Part shown: in pieces, positions 1 to 8,767 of the stretch
How the letters are laid out: each line of letters opens with the position of its first letter
Position numbering within the stretch: position 1 is the stretch's first letter
Source of the DNA: CAZYQW01 sp964649825
GTDB taxonomy: Bacteria; Planctomycetota; B15-G4; JADJEK01
Assembly: GCA_964649825.1 (NCBI GenBank)
Contig: CAZYQW010000124.1
Coordinates: forward strand, 1-64,000
Reading direction: 5' to 3'
Length of the DNA: 64,000 nt
The notes under the pieces: model-generated
Told to the model about the DNA's origin: nothing
Databases searched by the model: none
The model's input: only the letters and a program-made list of their open reading frames with translations
Program-made: the position numbers and the translations under genes

Positions 1-105
1 ACCCAGGCCGCCGAGAAACACTGGAGGCGGCTCAATGGAGCTGCCTACATCAAGGACGTGATCTACGGAGTCGAGTTCAAGGACGGCATCAAGGTCGCCG
101 CCTGA
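1..105 (+). CDS. IS256-family (mutator-type) transposase, C-terminal 34 residues
   Basis: The reading frame is open from the window edge and ends in TGA after 34 residues. The tail (AEKHWRRLNG near its start, then VIYGVEFKDGIKV) has the pattern usual at the extreme C-terminus of IS256-family transposases: a W-R-x-L segment followed by a G-V-x-F-x-D-G segment. The DDE catalytic domain lies outside the window, so whether the element is intact cannot be judged. The family assignment is from memory of that pattern and is supported by the IS-end-like sequence just downstream. Confidence 0.6.
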   Translation, partial: TQAAEKHWRRLNGAAYIKDVIYGVEFKDGIKVAA

Positions 106-141
106 TCAGTTCTTGGATCCACAACTATTGACCATATCTCT
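1..141 (+). mobile_element. Right end of an IS256-like insertion sequence
   Basis: The transposase tail is followed within about 35 bases by ggatccacaactattgacc (about 115-133). This closely resembles the terminal inverted repeats of IS256-family elements in GC-rich genomes, which commonly read like gatccacaacttttgac. The other end and any target duplication are outside the window. It marks the left part of the window as a site of insertion. Confidence 0.5.
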
Positions 142-162
142 CGCGTGTTGCTCGTGGCCTCG

Positions 163-2238
163 CTACGGGAAGAACATCACGTCGTAGCCGTTCGTCAGCG
201 AGTGACCGTTGGCCGCGGTCGGATCGAGGAACGAGTTGGACGGATCGACGTTCCAGTTCCAGAAGTAGAGTTGAAGCCCGGGGAAGGCGGGCAGCGGCGG
301 CAGCGGAATCATGAACCCGCCGTTCGAGCCGCTCCCGTTGGAGCCGGAGACGCCGGCTGGCGACGGATACCACGGGATGTTGAGCGAGCCGGACGCCGTG
401 CTGTGGTTCGTGGATGCGATCCAGATCGCGTTCCCAAGCAGCGCGTTCGCGAGCACGTCGAAGCGTCCGACGGAGCGCGGCATCTCGGGGATCGTGGTCG
501 CGAGCACGGGTCCGCCGGGGCCGCCGGTCGGCAGCGGGACGAAGGTCCCCGAACGCGTGCTGCAGTTCCCGGCGTGGGTGGGGTCGAGCCCCATGACGTT
601 CGCGACGGCGAGGCGATAGGACCCGCCGGTCTGGTTGTTGTCGTCGTAGACCGCGATCCCGAGGAACTCCTGGCCGAGCGATCCACCGGTGATCGAGATC
701 GTGCGGCTGCCCGAGCCGGTGTCGAAGCCGGGGCTGAAGCCCTGACTCGCGTCGTGCGCGTTGAGACCGGACGGCCCGCTGCCGAGCGACGAGATCGCGG
801 TCGTCATCGTTGCGTCGACCGTGCCGAGGCCGATCGACCATTCGAAGTTCGGCGCGAAGCAAGTCGTCGCGCCCGACCCGGCCGAGAGCAAGAACGAGTA
901 GCCGGAGCAAAGGTTGCGCTCGTCGATCGAGCCGGTCCAGTACTGCATCGAGCCGGCACCGAACTGGTTGGGGTTGTCTTGGACCCAGAGCACGAGGCTC
1001 TCGTGTTCGGGCACACCGATGTAGGTCGGGGAGTCGAGGCAGAGGCTGATCTGCGTGAGCACGTTCGCCGCGCTCGCGGGATTCGGGACCGAGGCGCCCG
1101 AGATGCCGCCGAGGAAGTGGACGGACTCCGCGCCGGCGTGGCTCGTCAGCGGTCCGGCCACGAACGTGCCGTAGCCGGCGACCGACGCGAGACCGAAGTT
1201 CAGCGTGCCCGCGCTGGTCAGGTAGTTGCACGTGCCGGCGGAGGACGAAAGCGCGATGGTCGGGAACGAGATCAGGCTTCCCGGAGACGCGGTCATCGTG
1301 ACGTGGATCGCGTTCACTTTCGTCGCGTACGAGAGGAAGGTCGGCGAGGACGGGGAAACGTCGCGCGTCGGGGCGTGGAGGACCTCGCTCGGGAAGCAGC
1401 GCCAGATCCCGCCGAACGCCCCGTTCGTGGGCGCCTTGCCAAAGAAGTAGTCGACGCCGTTGATGAGGTGGATGAAGTTGTCGTGTCCCACCGAGGATTC
1501 CCCGTCGTAATCCACCGTGAAGCTCGCGACGTAGCGCGGAACGCCGGGCACGAGGGTCGCGGCGGTGACGTCCGCGATCCAGGTCGTCCACGTGACGGAG
1601 GGAGGAACGCACACGTTCGCCTGGATCGTGTCGGAGGAGATCACGCTGAATCCGTTCACGATGACGCCGGGACCGAGATCGAGGCCGACCGCGCCTTGGT
1701 TGATGAAATCGACCGAGGGATCGGTCGCGGTGACGGTGACGTTGGTCGAGCCGCCCCAGAGATTGTTGGGAGTGATCTTGGCGCTGATGTCCACCTTCTG
1801 GGTGTCGAAGGCCTGACCCGTGATCGGCGTGGGCTCGGTCACGTCGAGGCACGCGATGTCGGTTGCGTCTTTGTCCTTCTTGGTGATCTTCAGCTTCGAC
1901 TTGGGGACGCCGCTCACGTGGTGCTTCGCGGTGTAGTTTTTTTTGAAGTTGGGGTCCTCGTTCAGCGCCTTCACAAGCGCTGCACCGACGTCGTCGTTCG
2001 TGTCGCCGTTCTTGACGACAACGCAAACCGGCCCGAACAGCTTGCCGGGGGGCATGGATCCATCCTTGCCCTCGACGCAGACCTTGCCCCCGGTTCCGCC
2101 GGCGGTGCCGGTGACCTCGATCTGCAGCTCGCCCGCGTTGTTGGCGAGGACGGCGGGCATAAGGAACGCGAAAGCCGCGGCGAAGAGCGCCCCGGCGCGA
2201 GCGAGGGATCGATTCGAGGAACGGTTTGGTGCGAACAT
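163..2238 (-). CDS. Large exported protein of unknown function, 691 aa
   Basis: I do not recognise a catalytic family. The start chosen is the ATG at 2238, preceded by AAGGAGG with about 8 bases of spacing; an upstream in-frame codon would add eight residues and lacks this site. The protein opens with a basic stretch and a hydrophobic core ending around AVLANN, a Sec-type signal peptide. The mature part is rich in Gly, Ser, Thr and Asn and looks like extracellular beta structure. The last 60 residues contain a Gly/Ser/Asn linker and a segment with the pattern GLQLYFWNWNVD then a Gly-Tyr-rich end. That resembles the C-terminal segments of other exported proteins in this window (ending at 7075, 8768, 34020, 44938 and 53083). 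It lies alone, convergent with the IS fragment. Probably secreted or surface-located; role unknown. Confidence 0.75.
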   Translation of the reverse strand: MFAPNRSSNRSLARAGALFAAAFAFLMPAVLANNAGELQIEVTGTAGGTGGKVCVEGKDGSMPPGKLFGPVCVVVKNGDTNDDVGAALVKALNEDPNFKKNYTAKHHVSGVPKSKLKITKKDKDATDIACLDVTEPTPITGQAFDTQKVDISAKITPNNLWGGSTNVTVTATDPSVDFINQGAVGLDLGPGVIVNGFSVISSDTIQANVCVPPSVTWTTWIADVTAATLVPGVPRYVASFTVDYDGESSVGHDNFIHLINGVDYFFGKAPTNGAFGGIWRCFPSEVLHAPTRDVSPSSPTFLSYATKVNAIHVTMTASPGSLISFPTIALSSSAGTCNYLTSAGTLNFGLASVAGYGTFVAGPLTSHAGAESVHFLGGISGASVPNPASAANVLTQISLCLDSPTYIGVPEHESLVLWVQDNPNQFGAGSMQYWTGSIDERNLCSGYSFLLSAGSGATTCFAPNFEWSIGLGTVDATMTTAISSLGSGPSGLNAHDASQGFSPGFDTGSGSRTISITGGSLGQEFLGIAVYDDNNQTGGSYRLAVANVMGLDPTHAGNCSTRSGTFVPLPTGGPGGPVLATTIPEMPRSVGRFDVLANALLGNAIWIASTNHSTASGSLNIPWYPSPAGVSGSNGSGSNGGFMIPLPPLPAFPGLQLYFWNWNVDPSNSFLDPTAANGHSLTNGYDVMFFP

Positions 2239-2447
2239 ACGAGCGCCTCCTTGTCCGCGCACACGCCAGGTGTCCGAAGCGGAGCCTTGTCATGTGCGCG
2301 GGAGTCGCGCGGCGGCTCGCACCACACGCGGATTATCCGGTCACCGCGCGATGCGCATGCGCCCGCGCAGGCCGTCGTGCTCGAACGTGAGGCCGAAGCC
2401 CACGATCGAGAACGACTCGGTGAAGGGCTTGGCCGGCGTGGCGTCCC

Positions 2448-3015
2448 TTGGCGCGAGCGGGTGGTCGAGTGGGGTGCGGCCTCGCCCTCGCCCTTGTGCT
2501 CGCTGGGACGCCGCTGGCCCTGTCCAGCGTTCGGCGCCAGCTTCAACGCCGGCAGCGCGAACAACCAGGCAACCGCCACGTACACGGTCGTCGCGCCGAG
2601 CGGCAAGACCGTGAAAGACTTGCACTTCGAACCGGGCTCCCCGAAGAGCCAGAACCTGAAGGCGCCGCTGAGCGATCCGGCTCCCGCCATGCCCACCGGC
2701 TGGACGGCCGGCAGCGGCACGTCGGACCATCAGTTCGTGACGACCCAGGGGAGCGGAATCAGCGGAGGGTCCCCTGGCACGTTCACCTTCACGTTCCACA
2801 CCGGCGGCAACTACGCCAAGTCGACGAAGACCCTCAAGCAGGTCAAGGTTACGCTGACCGACGACGGGACCGAAGAGATCAAACCCGGCGTGAATGTGGT
2901 GGAGGAGGGTGGCCGGCCCGATCCAGAGCGCGATCGGGACCCAGACCGCGTCGTTGTAGATGTAGCGACCACGCGCAGCGCGGATCCGCGTGAGCGTGGA
3001 CCGGCGCGACGGTGA
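2448..3015 (+). pseudogene. Frameshifted remnant of a small exported protein
   Basis: Two frames carry complementary halves of one protein-like sequence. One begins at a TTG at 2448 with a signal-peptide-like stretch (GCGLALALVLAGTPLALSS). The other, from about 2530, reads as a plausible beta-rich mature domain (repeated Thr/Gly patterns such as ATYTVVAPSGKTV and GTFTFTFHTGGNY) that remains protein-like to about 2900 and then becomes Arg/Asp-rich. A one-base indel around 2500-2530 would join them. Whether this is a true pseudogene or a sequence error cannot be told. No family is assigned. Confidence 0.4.
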
Positions 3016-3248
3016 TCACGATCAACTGGCCGCGCGGCGAGGCACGGAGTGGAGGCCGCGAGGTATCGCTTCCCGGCTCCCCCTTTTCTCGTGTGGCCGA
3101 AGCGGTGATCGGGAACCAAGGACGATGCTGCCACGTTCCCGCGGCATCGTCCGTTCCCGAACGCGAGGTCCGACCGTCGCTCTTCTGGCCGAAATCGAGG
3201 CTTCGTCGGGCCGAACGACGCGCCGGAGCGGCGCGTTCCACACGGCGC

Positions 3249-4913
3249 TCACGCGCGCCGGACGGGGACCTCGAGCGCGTCGAGGCGACGCAGCATGCCT
3301 GCGCTCGCCGCCGCGAGGACCGCCATGACGCCGTAGAACGACACGGGGTGCAGGCGGGCCAGCACATGCAGGCCGATCGCGGCGCTGACGACGGTCGTGA
3401 GGAGCAGCGTGGTGCCCAGGTGCCCTTCGACCGGGTTCTTGACCGGCTTCTCGGTGAACGGGATCCGGCGACCGAGGATTCGCACCGACAGGAGCACGAG
3501 GAAGAGCACGACCTCGCTCGCGAAGATCGCGTCGGGGATCTGCTCGATGCCGCCGAACGCGAGGACGAGCAGCAGGAGCACCGCGAGCACGGGAAGGACG
3601 AACGTCACGACCATCGAGGTCATCGCGCCGCGGACGAACTCTCCCGGCCGATCGAGGCCGGAATGGCTGAGGACCCACCGAGCCTCGTGATCGTCGCTGT
3701 ACCGCGCCTGCAGGATGATCGCGGGCGAATACATCGCCAGCAGGTAGAACACGCCGCAGATCATCCGCGTCTCCGAGGGGTCGGAGGTCGCGCGCAACCC
3801 GAACGCCACGCCGAAGATGATCGAGAACGCGACGATCGGGTAGACGCGAAATCGGAACGTCCGCTCGCGCCGCGAGAGCGCGCGGAAGAAGTCGTAGCCG
3901 GCGCGCGCCGCTGGCGTCCGCACGAGCCGGTCGCGGAGCAGGTCGCGCCGCGGCGGCACTGCCTTCAGCGATCGCTCGCCGCTCGCCATCGCCGCGAGCC
4001 CCGACACGAACCCGGTCCGCGCGATCCGTACGGTGACGACGAGGATGACGAGGGGGATCACCAACGCCATCGCGGCGAGCGCGCCGTTGAACGCGTCGAA
4101 CCGTCCCAACGCGACCGCGGCGAGCCCTCCGTAGTGGAACGGAGGCAGCGCGACGAGGGTCCACGGGTGATCGGTGAACAGCGCGACCAGATCGACGCGC
4201 TCGGCGAGATACGGGACGATCTGGTATGAGCCGAGGAGGACCACCACCGCCGCGATCTGGGAGTAGAGCAGAACGTTTCGGAACCGCTCGAGGTCGAAGA
4301 GTCGGATCACGAGCACGAAGAGCCCGAACGCGGCCGCCAAGCACCAGATCGCGATGAGCGCCATCGACGCCCCGTAGGCGAGGAGGAACCGGACCGTCGG
4401 GAAGTGGAACGAGCCGAGGACGAGCGGCACGATCGACACGCTCCCGATCACGAGCGTGAGGTAGATCATGGCGTGCGCGATTCGCGAGACCACGATCGTC
4501 TGATCGCCGACGGGCAGCGGCGCGATGAGGTCGATGTCCGTCGTGTCGAGGATGAGCGAGTTCGCGTCGACGAGCAGCGTCATCGTGAGGAGGAACATCG
4601 TGATGAAGCACGCGCCGCCGATCGCGACCACGGGATCGGGGACTACGACCAGGATCACGCCCGCGAAGATCCCGAAGAACAGGTTCACCACCAGCGTCGC
4701 GAAGATGTTCCCGCCGAGCGGGCTGCCGTGATCCTTCGCGCGCCGCGCGTCGAGCAGCAGCCGCGTCTCGAGCAGCGCTCGGAACGCGGGATACTCGACC
4801 CCCATCGCGCGGATCGGTCCTCGGAACAGGTCGATGATCCGGAGGAGGATCGCCACGAACCGCTGGCCCCGCCGATCGCGGCTCTGCTGGCGCGCTCTCC
4901 AGCCACCGGGCAT
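3249..4913 (-). CDS. ABC exporter permease, polytopic membrane protein, 554 aa
   Basis: This is the membrane partner of the ATPase encoded just upstream at 4919-5752. It has about twelve hydrophobic segments in two blocks: roughly residues 55-310, then after a charged middle (ERSLKAVPPRRDLLRDRL) a second block to the end. That is the shape of large ABC-2-like permeases. A GTG at 4922 overlaps the ATPase stop by four bases. The ATG at 4913 is taken as start because GGTGGAG lies about ten bases before it; either start implies translational coupling. The substrate is not evident. There is no periplasmic binding protein, so export is more likely than import. The family is inferred from topology and neighbour, not from a signature motif. 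Confidence 0.72.
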   Translation of the reverse strand: MPGGWRARQQSRDRRGQRFVAILLRIIDLFRGPIRAMGVEYPAFRALLETRLLLDARRAKDHGSPLGGNIFATLVVNLFFGIFAGVILVVVPDPVVAIGGACFITMFLLTMTLLVDANSLILDTTDIDLIAPLPVGDQTIVVSRIAHAMIYLTLVIGSVSIVPLVLGSFHFPTVRFLLAYGASMALIAIWCLAAAFGLFVLVIRLFDLERFRNVLLYSQIAAVVVLLGSYQIVPYLAERVDLVALFTDHPWTLVALPPFHYGGLAAVALGRFDAFNGALAAMALVIPLVILVVTVRIARTGFVSGLAAMASGERSLKAVPPRRDLLRDRLVRTPAARAGYDFFRALSRRERTFRFRVYPIVAFSIIFGVAFGLRATSDPSETRMICGVFYLLAMYSPAIILQARYSDDHEARWVLSHSGLDRPGEFVRGAMTSMVVTFVLPVLAVLLLLVLAFGGIEQIPDAIFASEVVLFLVLLSVRILGRRIPFTEKPVKNPVEGHLGTTLLLTTVVSAAIGLHVLARLHPVSFYGVMAVLAAASAGMLRRLDALEVPVRRA

Positions 4914-4918
4914 CGCCG

Positions 4919-5752
4919 TCACGCTCCACCGGCCGCGGCCGGCCGCCGGCCGAGCGCGTCGAGAATCGCTTCGGCGGTCTTCTGCGCCTCGCCGCCGCCC
5001 GTGAGCTCGAGGAAGATCCGCTCCAGCGTGCCCCGCGCGCGGCTCGTCTCGAGCAGCTCGGCGAACGAGCCGTTCGCGACGATCCGCCCGCCCGAGAGGA
5101 TCGCGATGCGATCGCACACCCGTTCGACCACGTCCATCATGTGCGAGCAGTAGAAAACGGTGCACCCGCTCTTCGCGAGCGCGGCGATCAGCTCCTTGAT
5201 CAGCACCGTCGAATAGACGTCGAGGCCGGAGAGCGGCTCGTCGAGGAACAGGATGTCGGGATCGTGCAGGAGGGCGGAGGTGATCATCAGCTTCTGTCGC
5301 ATCCCCTTCGACAGCGCGCCGATGCGCGCGTGCCGGCGGGCCGCGATGCCGAAGCATTCAAGGATCGCCTCTCCGCGCGCGTCGATCTCGGCGTCGGCCA
5401 TGCCGCGCAGGCGTCCGACGAGCCGCAGGTGCTCGAACGGCGTCAGCGAGTCGTAGAGCACCGCGTTCTCCGGCACGTAGCCGATGTGACGCTTCACCTC
5501 CTGCGGCCGCTCGGCGACGTCGATGCCGGCGACCCGGACCTCTCCCTCGGTGTGCGCGAGCATGCCGACGAGGATCTTCACCGTCGTGCTCTTTCCCGCG
5601 CCGTTCGGCCCGATGTAGCCGAACACGCACCCCGGCTCGACGACGAGGTCGATGGCGTCGAGCACGGTCGTGGATTGGAAGGTCTTGCTGAGGCCCCGGA
5701 TCTCGATCGCGGGCGGGCGAGGGCCGTCGGGGTACGTCGCGGGGGAGATCAT
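4919..5752 (-). CDS. ABC transporter ATP-binding protein, 277 aa
   Basis: All nucleotide-binding motifs of an ABC ATPase are visible in order: Walker A GPNGAGKST near residue 48, the signature LSKGMRQK, Walker B ILFLDEP, and the switch histidine in YCSHMMD. The spacing fits the ABC-2 or drug/lipid-export subclass (CcmA/NatA-like). It lies directly upstream of, and overlaps or nearly overlaps, the membrane permease at 3249-4913, so the two should form one exporter. The ATG at 5752 has no strong ribosome site; the upstream sequence in frame lacks domain homology, so this start is the best available. Substrate unknown. Confidence 0.9.
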   Translation of the reverse strand: MISPATYPDGPRPPAIEIRGLSKTFQSTTVLDAIDLVVEPGCVFGYIGPNGAGKSTTVKILVGMLAHTEGEVRVAGIDVAERPQEVKRHIGYVPENAVLYDSLTPFEHLRLVGRLRGMADAEIDARGEAILECFGIAARRHARIGALSKGMRQKLMITSALLHDPDILFLDEPLSGLDVYSTVLIKELIAALAKSGCTVFYCSHMMDVVERVCDRIAILSGGRIVANGSFAELLETSRARGTLERIFLELTGGGEAQKTAEAILDALGRRPAAAGGA

Positions 5753-5809
5753 GGAGGAGATGTACGCGGCCGACGGGAGTTCATTCCGATCACGAACCAA
5801 CCAGGATAG

Positions 5810-6088
5810 CGCAGCGGGGACGACTCGTCCGCACGAGCCCGATGCTCCTCGAAGGGCGGGCCGGCCGCCTCGAGCGATTCGCGCGCGAGCGCACGACCTG
5901 CGACGGCGCGGGAGGGGACGGTCATCGGCGGCGGCATCGCGGGCGGCGCGCTCGGTGGCGGCGCGGCCGGTCTCGTCTGCGGGCCCGGCGCCCCGGTCTG
6001 CGTCGCGGTCGGCGTGTTCGTGGGCGGCGCTCTCGCGGCGTTGGGCGTCGACCTCGCGTGGGACGCGGCCGCCGGCCCGCGGGACTGA
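5810..6088 (+). pseudogene. Glycine-zipper protein fragment without a start codon
   Basis: After a stop at 5809 a frame runs to TGA at 6088. From about 5909 it encodes a striking glycine-zipper (GTVIGGGIAGGALGGG, then a Gly/Ala/Val-rich stretch with two cysteines) and ends in DLAWDAAAGPRD. Such segments occur near the C-termini of secreted or polymorphic-toxin-like proteins. There is no ATG, GTG or TTG positioned to start it, and an ATG-led stretch at 5842 is in a different frame. This looks like the tail of a degraded gene. It ends 87 bases before the next gene. Confidence 0.4.
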
Positions 6089-6175
6089 GCGCCGCCCGCG
6101 CCCGACGCCACGGTTGCCCGCGCGGGCACGGCCGGACATGATGCGGGCGTCCCTCGATCGGTACTGGACCGCGCC

Positions 6176-6631
6176 GTGAAGCCGACCGACCGTTTCGACA
6201 TCCGCGTCCGCGAAGGCGGCGACTCCGACCGGGGCGCCGAGCTCGTCGCGGACGGCGACCGCACCCCGGTCCGCCTCCCCGGCGCCGTCCTCGAGGCCCA
6301 ATTCGAGACGACGCACGGACCGCTCCTCCTGATGACCGAGGACTGCCCGTACGAGGAGGCGCTCCATCTCGTGCTTCTCGACCCGAGCCTCCGGATCCTC
6401 GACCGGATCGAGATCTCGCAGCCGTACACCCCAGGCGTCGTGAAGGACATCGAGGCGCAGGGCGACGACGCGCTCGAGCTCTCGTTCCTCGGCGACGCCC
6501 GCTGGCGGGTCGAGGTCCACCCGCCCGTCCGACGCTGGCGGTGGCCGTCACCCGTGGCGCCGGCGGTACGGCGGAGGGGGTGGCCGTTCCGCACCCGCTG
6601 GCTCGAGGTCCGGCCCGTGGCCGGCACCTGA
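6176..6631 (+). CDS. Conserved hypothetical protein, 151 aa, possible immunity-type protein
   Basis: A GTG start at 6176 overlaps the end of a short upstream frame. The middle of the protein (LEAQFETTHGPLLLMTEDCPYEEALHL broken by loops, then a DPSLRILDRIEI strand and a FLGDARWRVEV strand) is balanced, folded-looking sequence with no signal peptide or membrane segment. It is similar in style to small cytosolic proteins found beside polymorphic toxins, and a glycine-zipper fragment lies just upstream. The last 35 residues are Arg/Trp/Pro-rich. I recall related hypothetical proteins but no assigned function. The immunity idea is inference from context only. Confidence 0.6.
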   Translation: MKPTDRFDIRVREGGDSDRGAELVADGDRTPVRLPGAVLEAQFETTHGPLLLMTEDCPYEEALHLVLLDPSLRILDRIEISQPYTPGVVKDIEAQGDDALELSFLGDARWRVEVHPPVRRWRWPSPVAPAVRRRGWPFRTRWLEVRPVAGT

Positions 6632-7074
6632 CCCGCCGATCCCTCCGATCATGACATCGAGCGCCTCCTTGCCAGCGTCGCCGGAGCAGCTCCCCGCGTC
6701 CGCAGAGCGAGCGGCCCGCTCGTCGGACGAGATCGCCCCCCCTTCGCGTTCACCGGGAACACGTCCGGGAATGCCACGTGTCAGTGGAAGAACCGTAACG
6801 CTCGCGCAACCGCACGCCGTCGTCACATCCGCCGCCAGCGCGTTCACGTCCCCCGCAGCCGGCCCGCGCAGAGGCGAACGGCTTCACCGTCGACTCGGTG
6901 TCGAACCTTCGGTTCCTGCCCGGGATCGGACTCGCCGAGTCCGGACCGCCTCGACGATACGATCGCCGAGATCGAGCGCGCGGGAGAGCCTTCAGGACGT
7001 GGTCCGGCCGTCCCGCGCCGCGGCCACCGGCGCCGCGCGGGCGCCGGAACCGTCGATCCCTCCTCGGCGTCACC
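6632..7074. other. Intergenic stretch, no gene recognised
   Basis: About 440 bases between the hypothetical gene ending at 6631 and the stop of the minus-strand beta-helix gene. Open frames on both strands have Arg/Pro/Ser-rich, non-protein-like composition. I see no terminator, repeat or RNA gene. Confidence 0.5.
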
Positions 7075-8598
7075 TCACTGCCGCACCGGCGCGGCGAGGA
7101 CGTTCGACACGGAGTAGGTGTTCGTGGTCGTGTCGAGGTAGAGCGCCTGCAGCACGATCTGCGCGCCCACGAGCGAGAAGTCGGCCGGGAGCGTCGCCGA
7201 GTAGGTGACCCGGTGGTTCGCCGGGACGACGAAGGCGGGCGGGAGGAACGTCGGGTTCGGAAGCAGGAATCCCGCGGGATGAGGGACGGAGGCATTCGGC
7301 GCGACGTCCGCGAACAGCATGGTTCCCTCGCTGACGTTGCCGTTCCCGATCATCGCCACGGTCGACTGCGCGCCGATGCGGAACGGGGGCTGCACCGAGA
7401 TCCAGTGTGGCTCGTACTCGTCGGCCCCGAGATCGACGATGCCGTCGAGACCCGTCCGCCGTCCGCCGTCGAAGTCCTCGTTCTGGCTCGACGGCAAGCC
7501 CATCCCGATCGCGCGGCTGGCGTTCGGGTTGCCGAACGGCGCGGGCAGCAGGTGGAAGTCGCCGTTCGCGGGGTCGGCGAGGTAGGCGGGTCCGAACACC
7601 GGCAAGGTCGTGCCACCCCCCGCGTTCTGTTGCATCAGGTTGTTGAACAGGTTGGCGAACACGCCCGTGCCCTGCGTCGTCGCGCCGGGGAAGACGTCCT
7701 GGTTGGCGCCGTTGGCGTTGAAGAGGTTGTTGAACCCGTTGAACACGACGCTCGGGCCGCCGGCGCTGACCAGTCCTCCCTCGCCGGGCAGGCCGGTCCC
7801 GTTCCCCCAGAGCGTGCAGTTGTTGACGTTCACGGTGAGGTTGCCGAAGGCGACGACGCCGGCCTGCGACGCGTGCAGCACGGACGAGGCGAACGTGATC
7901 ACGAAGCCGAACGGCCCGCCGACGAGATCCGCGGCGCGGCGGGCCTGGGATCCGGCGCTGACGTCGCACTGCACGACCTCGAAGTTCAGCGGGTTCCCCT
8001 GCACGCTGTTCCAGCTCACGCGCAAGGCGGCCGAAGCGAGCGGCAGGGCCGACGCGGCGACGCGCAGCCGGCACCGCCGGACGAGGGCGGCTCCGGACGG
8101 GGTTCCCCCGCCGTCGAAGTCGATGGCCCGGTACGCGGTCACGTCGAGCTCCTCGCAGCGCAGGTCGTCGAAGCCCTGCACCCAGATCCCGCGGTGGCCG
8201 GTTTCGATCTTGAACCGCTGCAGCGCGACGGTGCCTCCGACGACCTGGAACACGGACGTCAGGACCGGGTTCGCCGGATAAGAGATGCGCGCGCCGCACG
8301 ACTCCTGCGAGGACCAGCCGGGTCCGGTCCCTTCGATGGTGACCGTCCCCGCCAGGAAGATCGGGAACACTTCACCGGTGGCCTGCGAATACGTGCCCTT
8401 CGCAAGCTTCAGGTGGATGGAGGGCCCGGTTTGCTGCGTCAGCGCGAACGTGATGCTGCGGTACGGATTCGCCGGCGAGCCGTTGCTGGTGGCGTCGTCG
8501 ACGCCGTTCAGCGGGTCCACGTGATACGTCTGCGCGCCGGCGGCCGCGGCGAGGATCATCCATAGGGATGAGACGAGGACCGGTCGTATGCAAGGCAT
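7075..8598 (-). CDS. Exported right-handed beta-helix (pectate-lyase-fold, DUF1565-like) protein, 507 aa
   Basis: A signal peptide (hydrophobic core ending AAAAGAQ) is followed by the pattern VDPLNGVDDATSNGSPANPYRSI, typical of DUF1565 proteins that introduce a parallel beta-helix. About 300 residues of short strands with Asn-, Gly- and Val-rich turns follow (for example NNLFNANGAN and VNVNNCTLWGNG). A G-x-x-D-L-G-A-D-E-Y motif near residue 395, common in planctomycete and related exported proteins, follows. The C-terminus (LVGAQIVLQALYLD, then a short SN-containing strand) matches the segment seen on other exported proteins here. The ATG at 8598 has GGAG eight bases upstream. Likely extracellular; a carbohydrate-binding or structural role is possible, but no catalytic residues are evident. 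Confidence 0.8.
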   Translation of the reverse strand: MPCIRPVLVSSLWMILAAAAGAQTYHVDPLNGVDDATSNGSPANPYRSITFALTQQTGPSIHLKLAKGTYSQATGEVFPIFLAGTVTIEGTGPGWSSQESCGARISYPANPVLTSVFQVVGGTVALQRFKIETGHRGIWVQGFDDLRCEELDVTAYRAIDFDGGGTPSGAALVRRCRLRVAASALPLASAALRVSWNSVQGNPLNFEVVQCDVSAGSQARRAADLVGGPFGFVITFASSVLHASQAGVVAFGNLTVNVNNCTLWGNGTGLPGEGGLVSAGGPSVVFNGFNNLFNANGANQDVFPGATTQGTGVFANLFNNLMQQNAGGGTTLPVFGPAYLADPANGDFHLLPAPFGNPNASRAIGMGLPSSQNEDFDGGRRTGLDGIVDLGADEYEPHWISVQPPFRIGAQSTVAMIGNGNVSEGTMLFADVAPNASVPHPAGFLLPNPTFLPPAFVVPANHRVTYSATLPADFSLVGAQIVLQALYLDTTTNTYSVSNVLAAPVRQ

Positions 8599-8767
8599 GG
8601 TTTCACTCCGTCGATGGTGCGGGGGGCGGGATCGGACCTCCCGATCGCGCGCCGCCGCGGGGGACGCGGACGCGCCCGCCCACTCAGTGCGGAGGAGGCC
8701 GGTCGGTCACGCTGATCCCGCAAAGAACCTCGTGCAACCAACGCGGCCGCCGGAACGAGGTCGTGCA

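Noticed and set aside
2890..3110. A minus-strand stretch with a membrane-like reading (RYIYNDAVWVPIALWIGPATLL)
   Set aside because: Looks like a helix of a membrane protein, but frames are broken on both sides and no family could be named; recorded only as possible debris.
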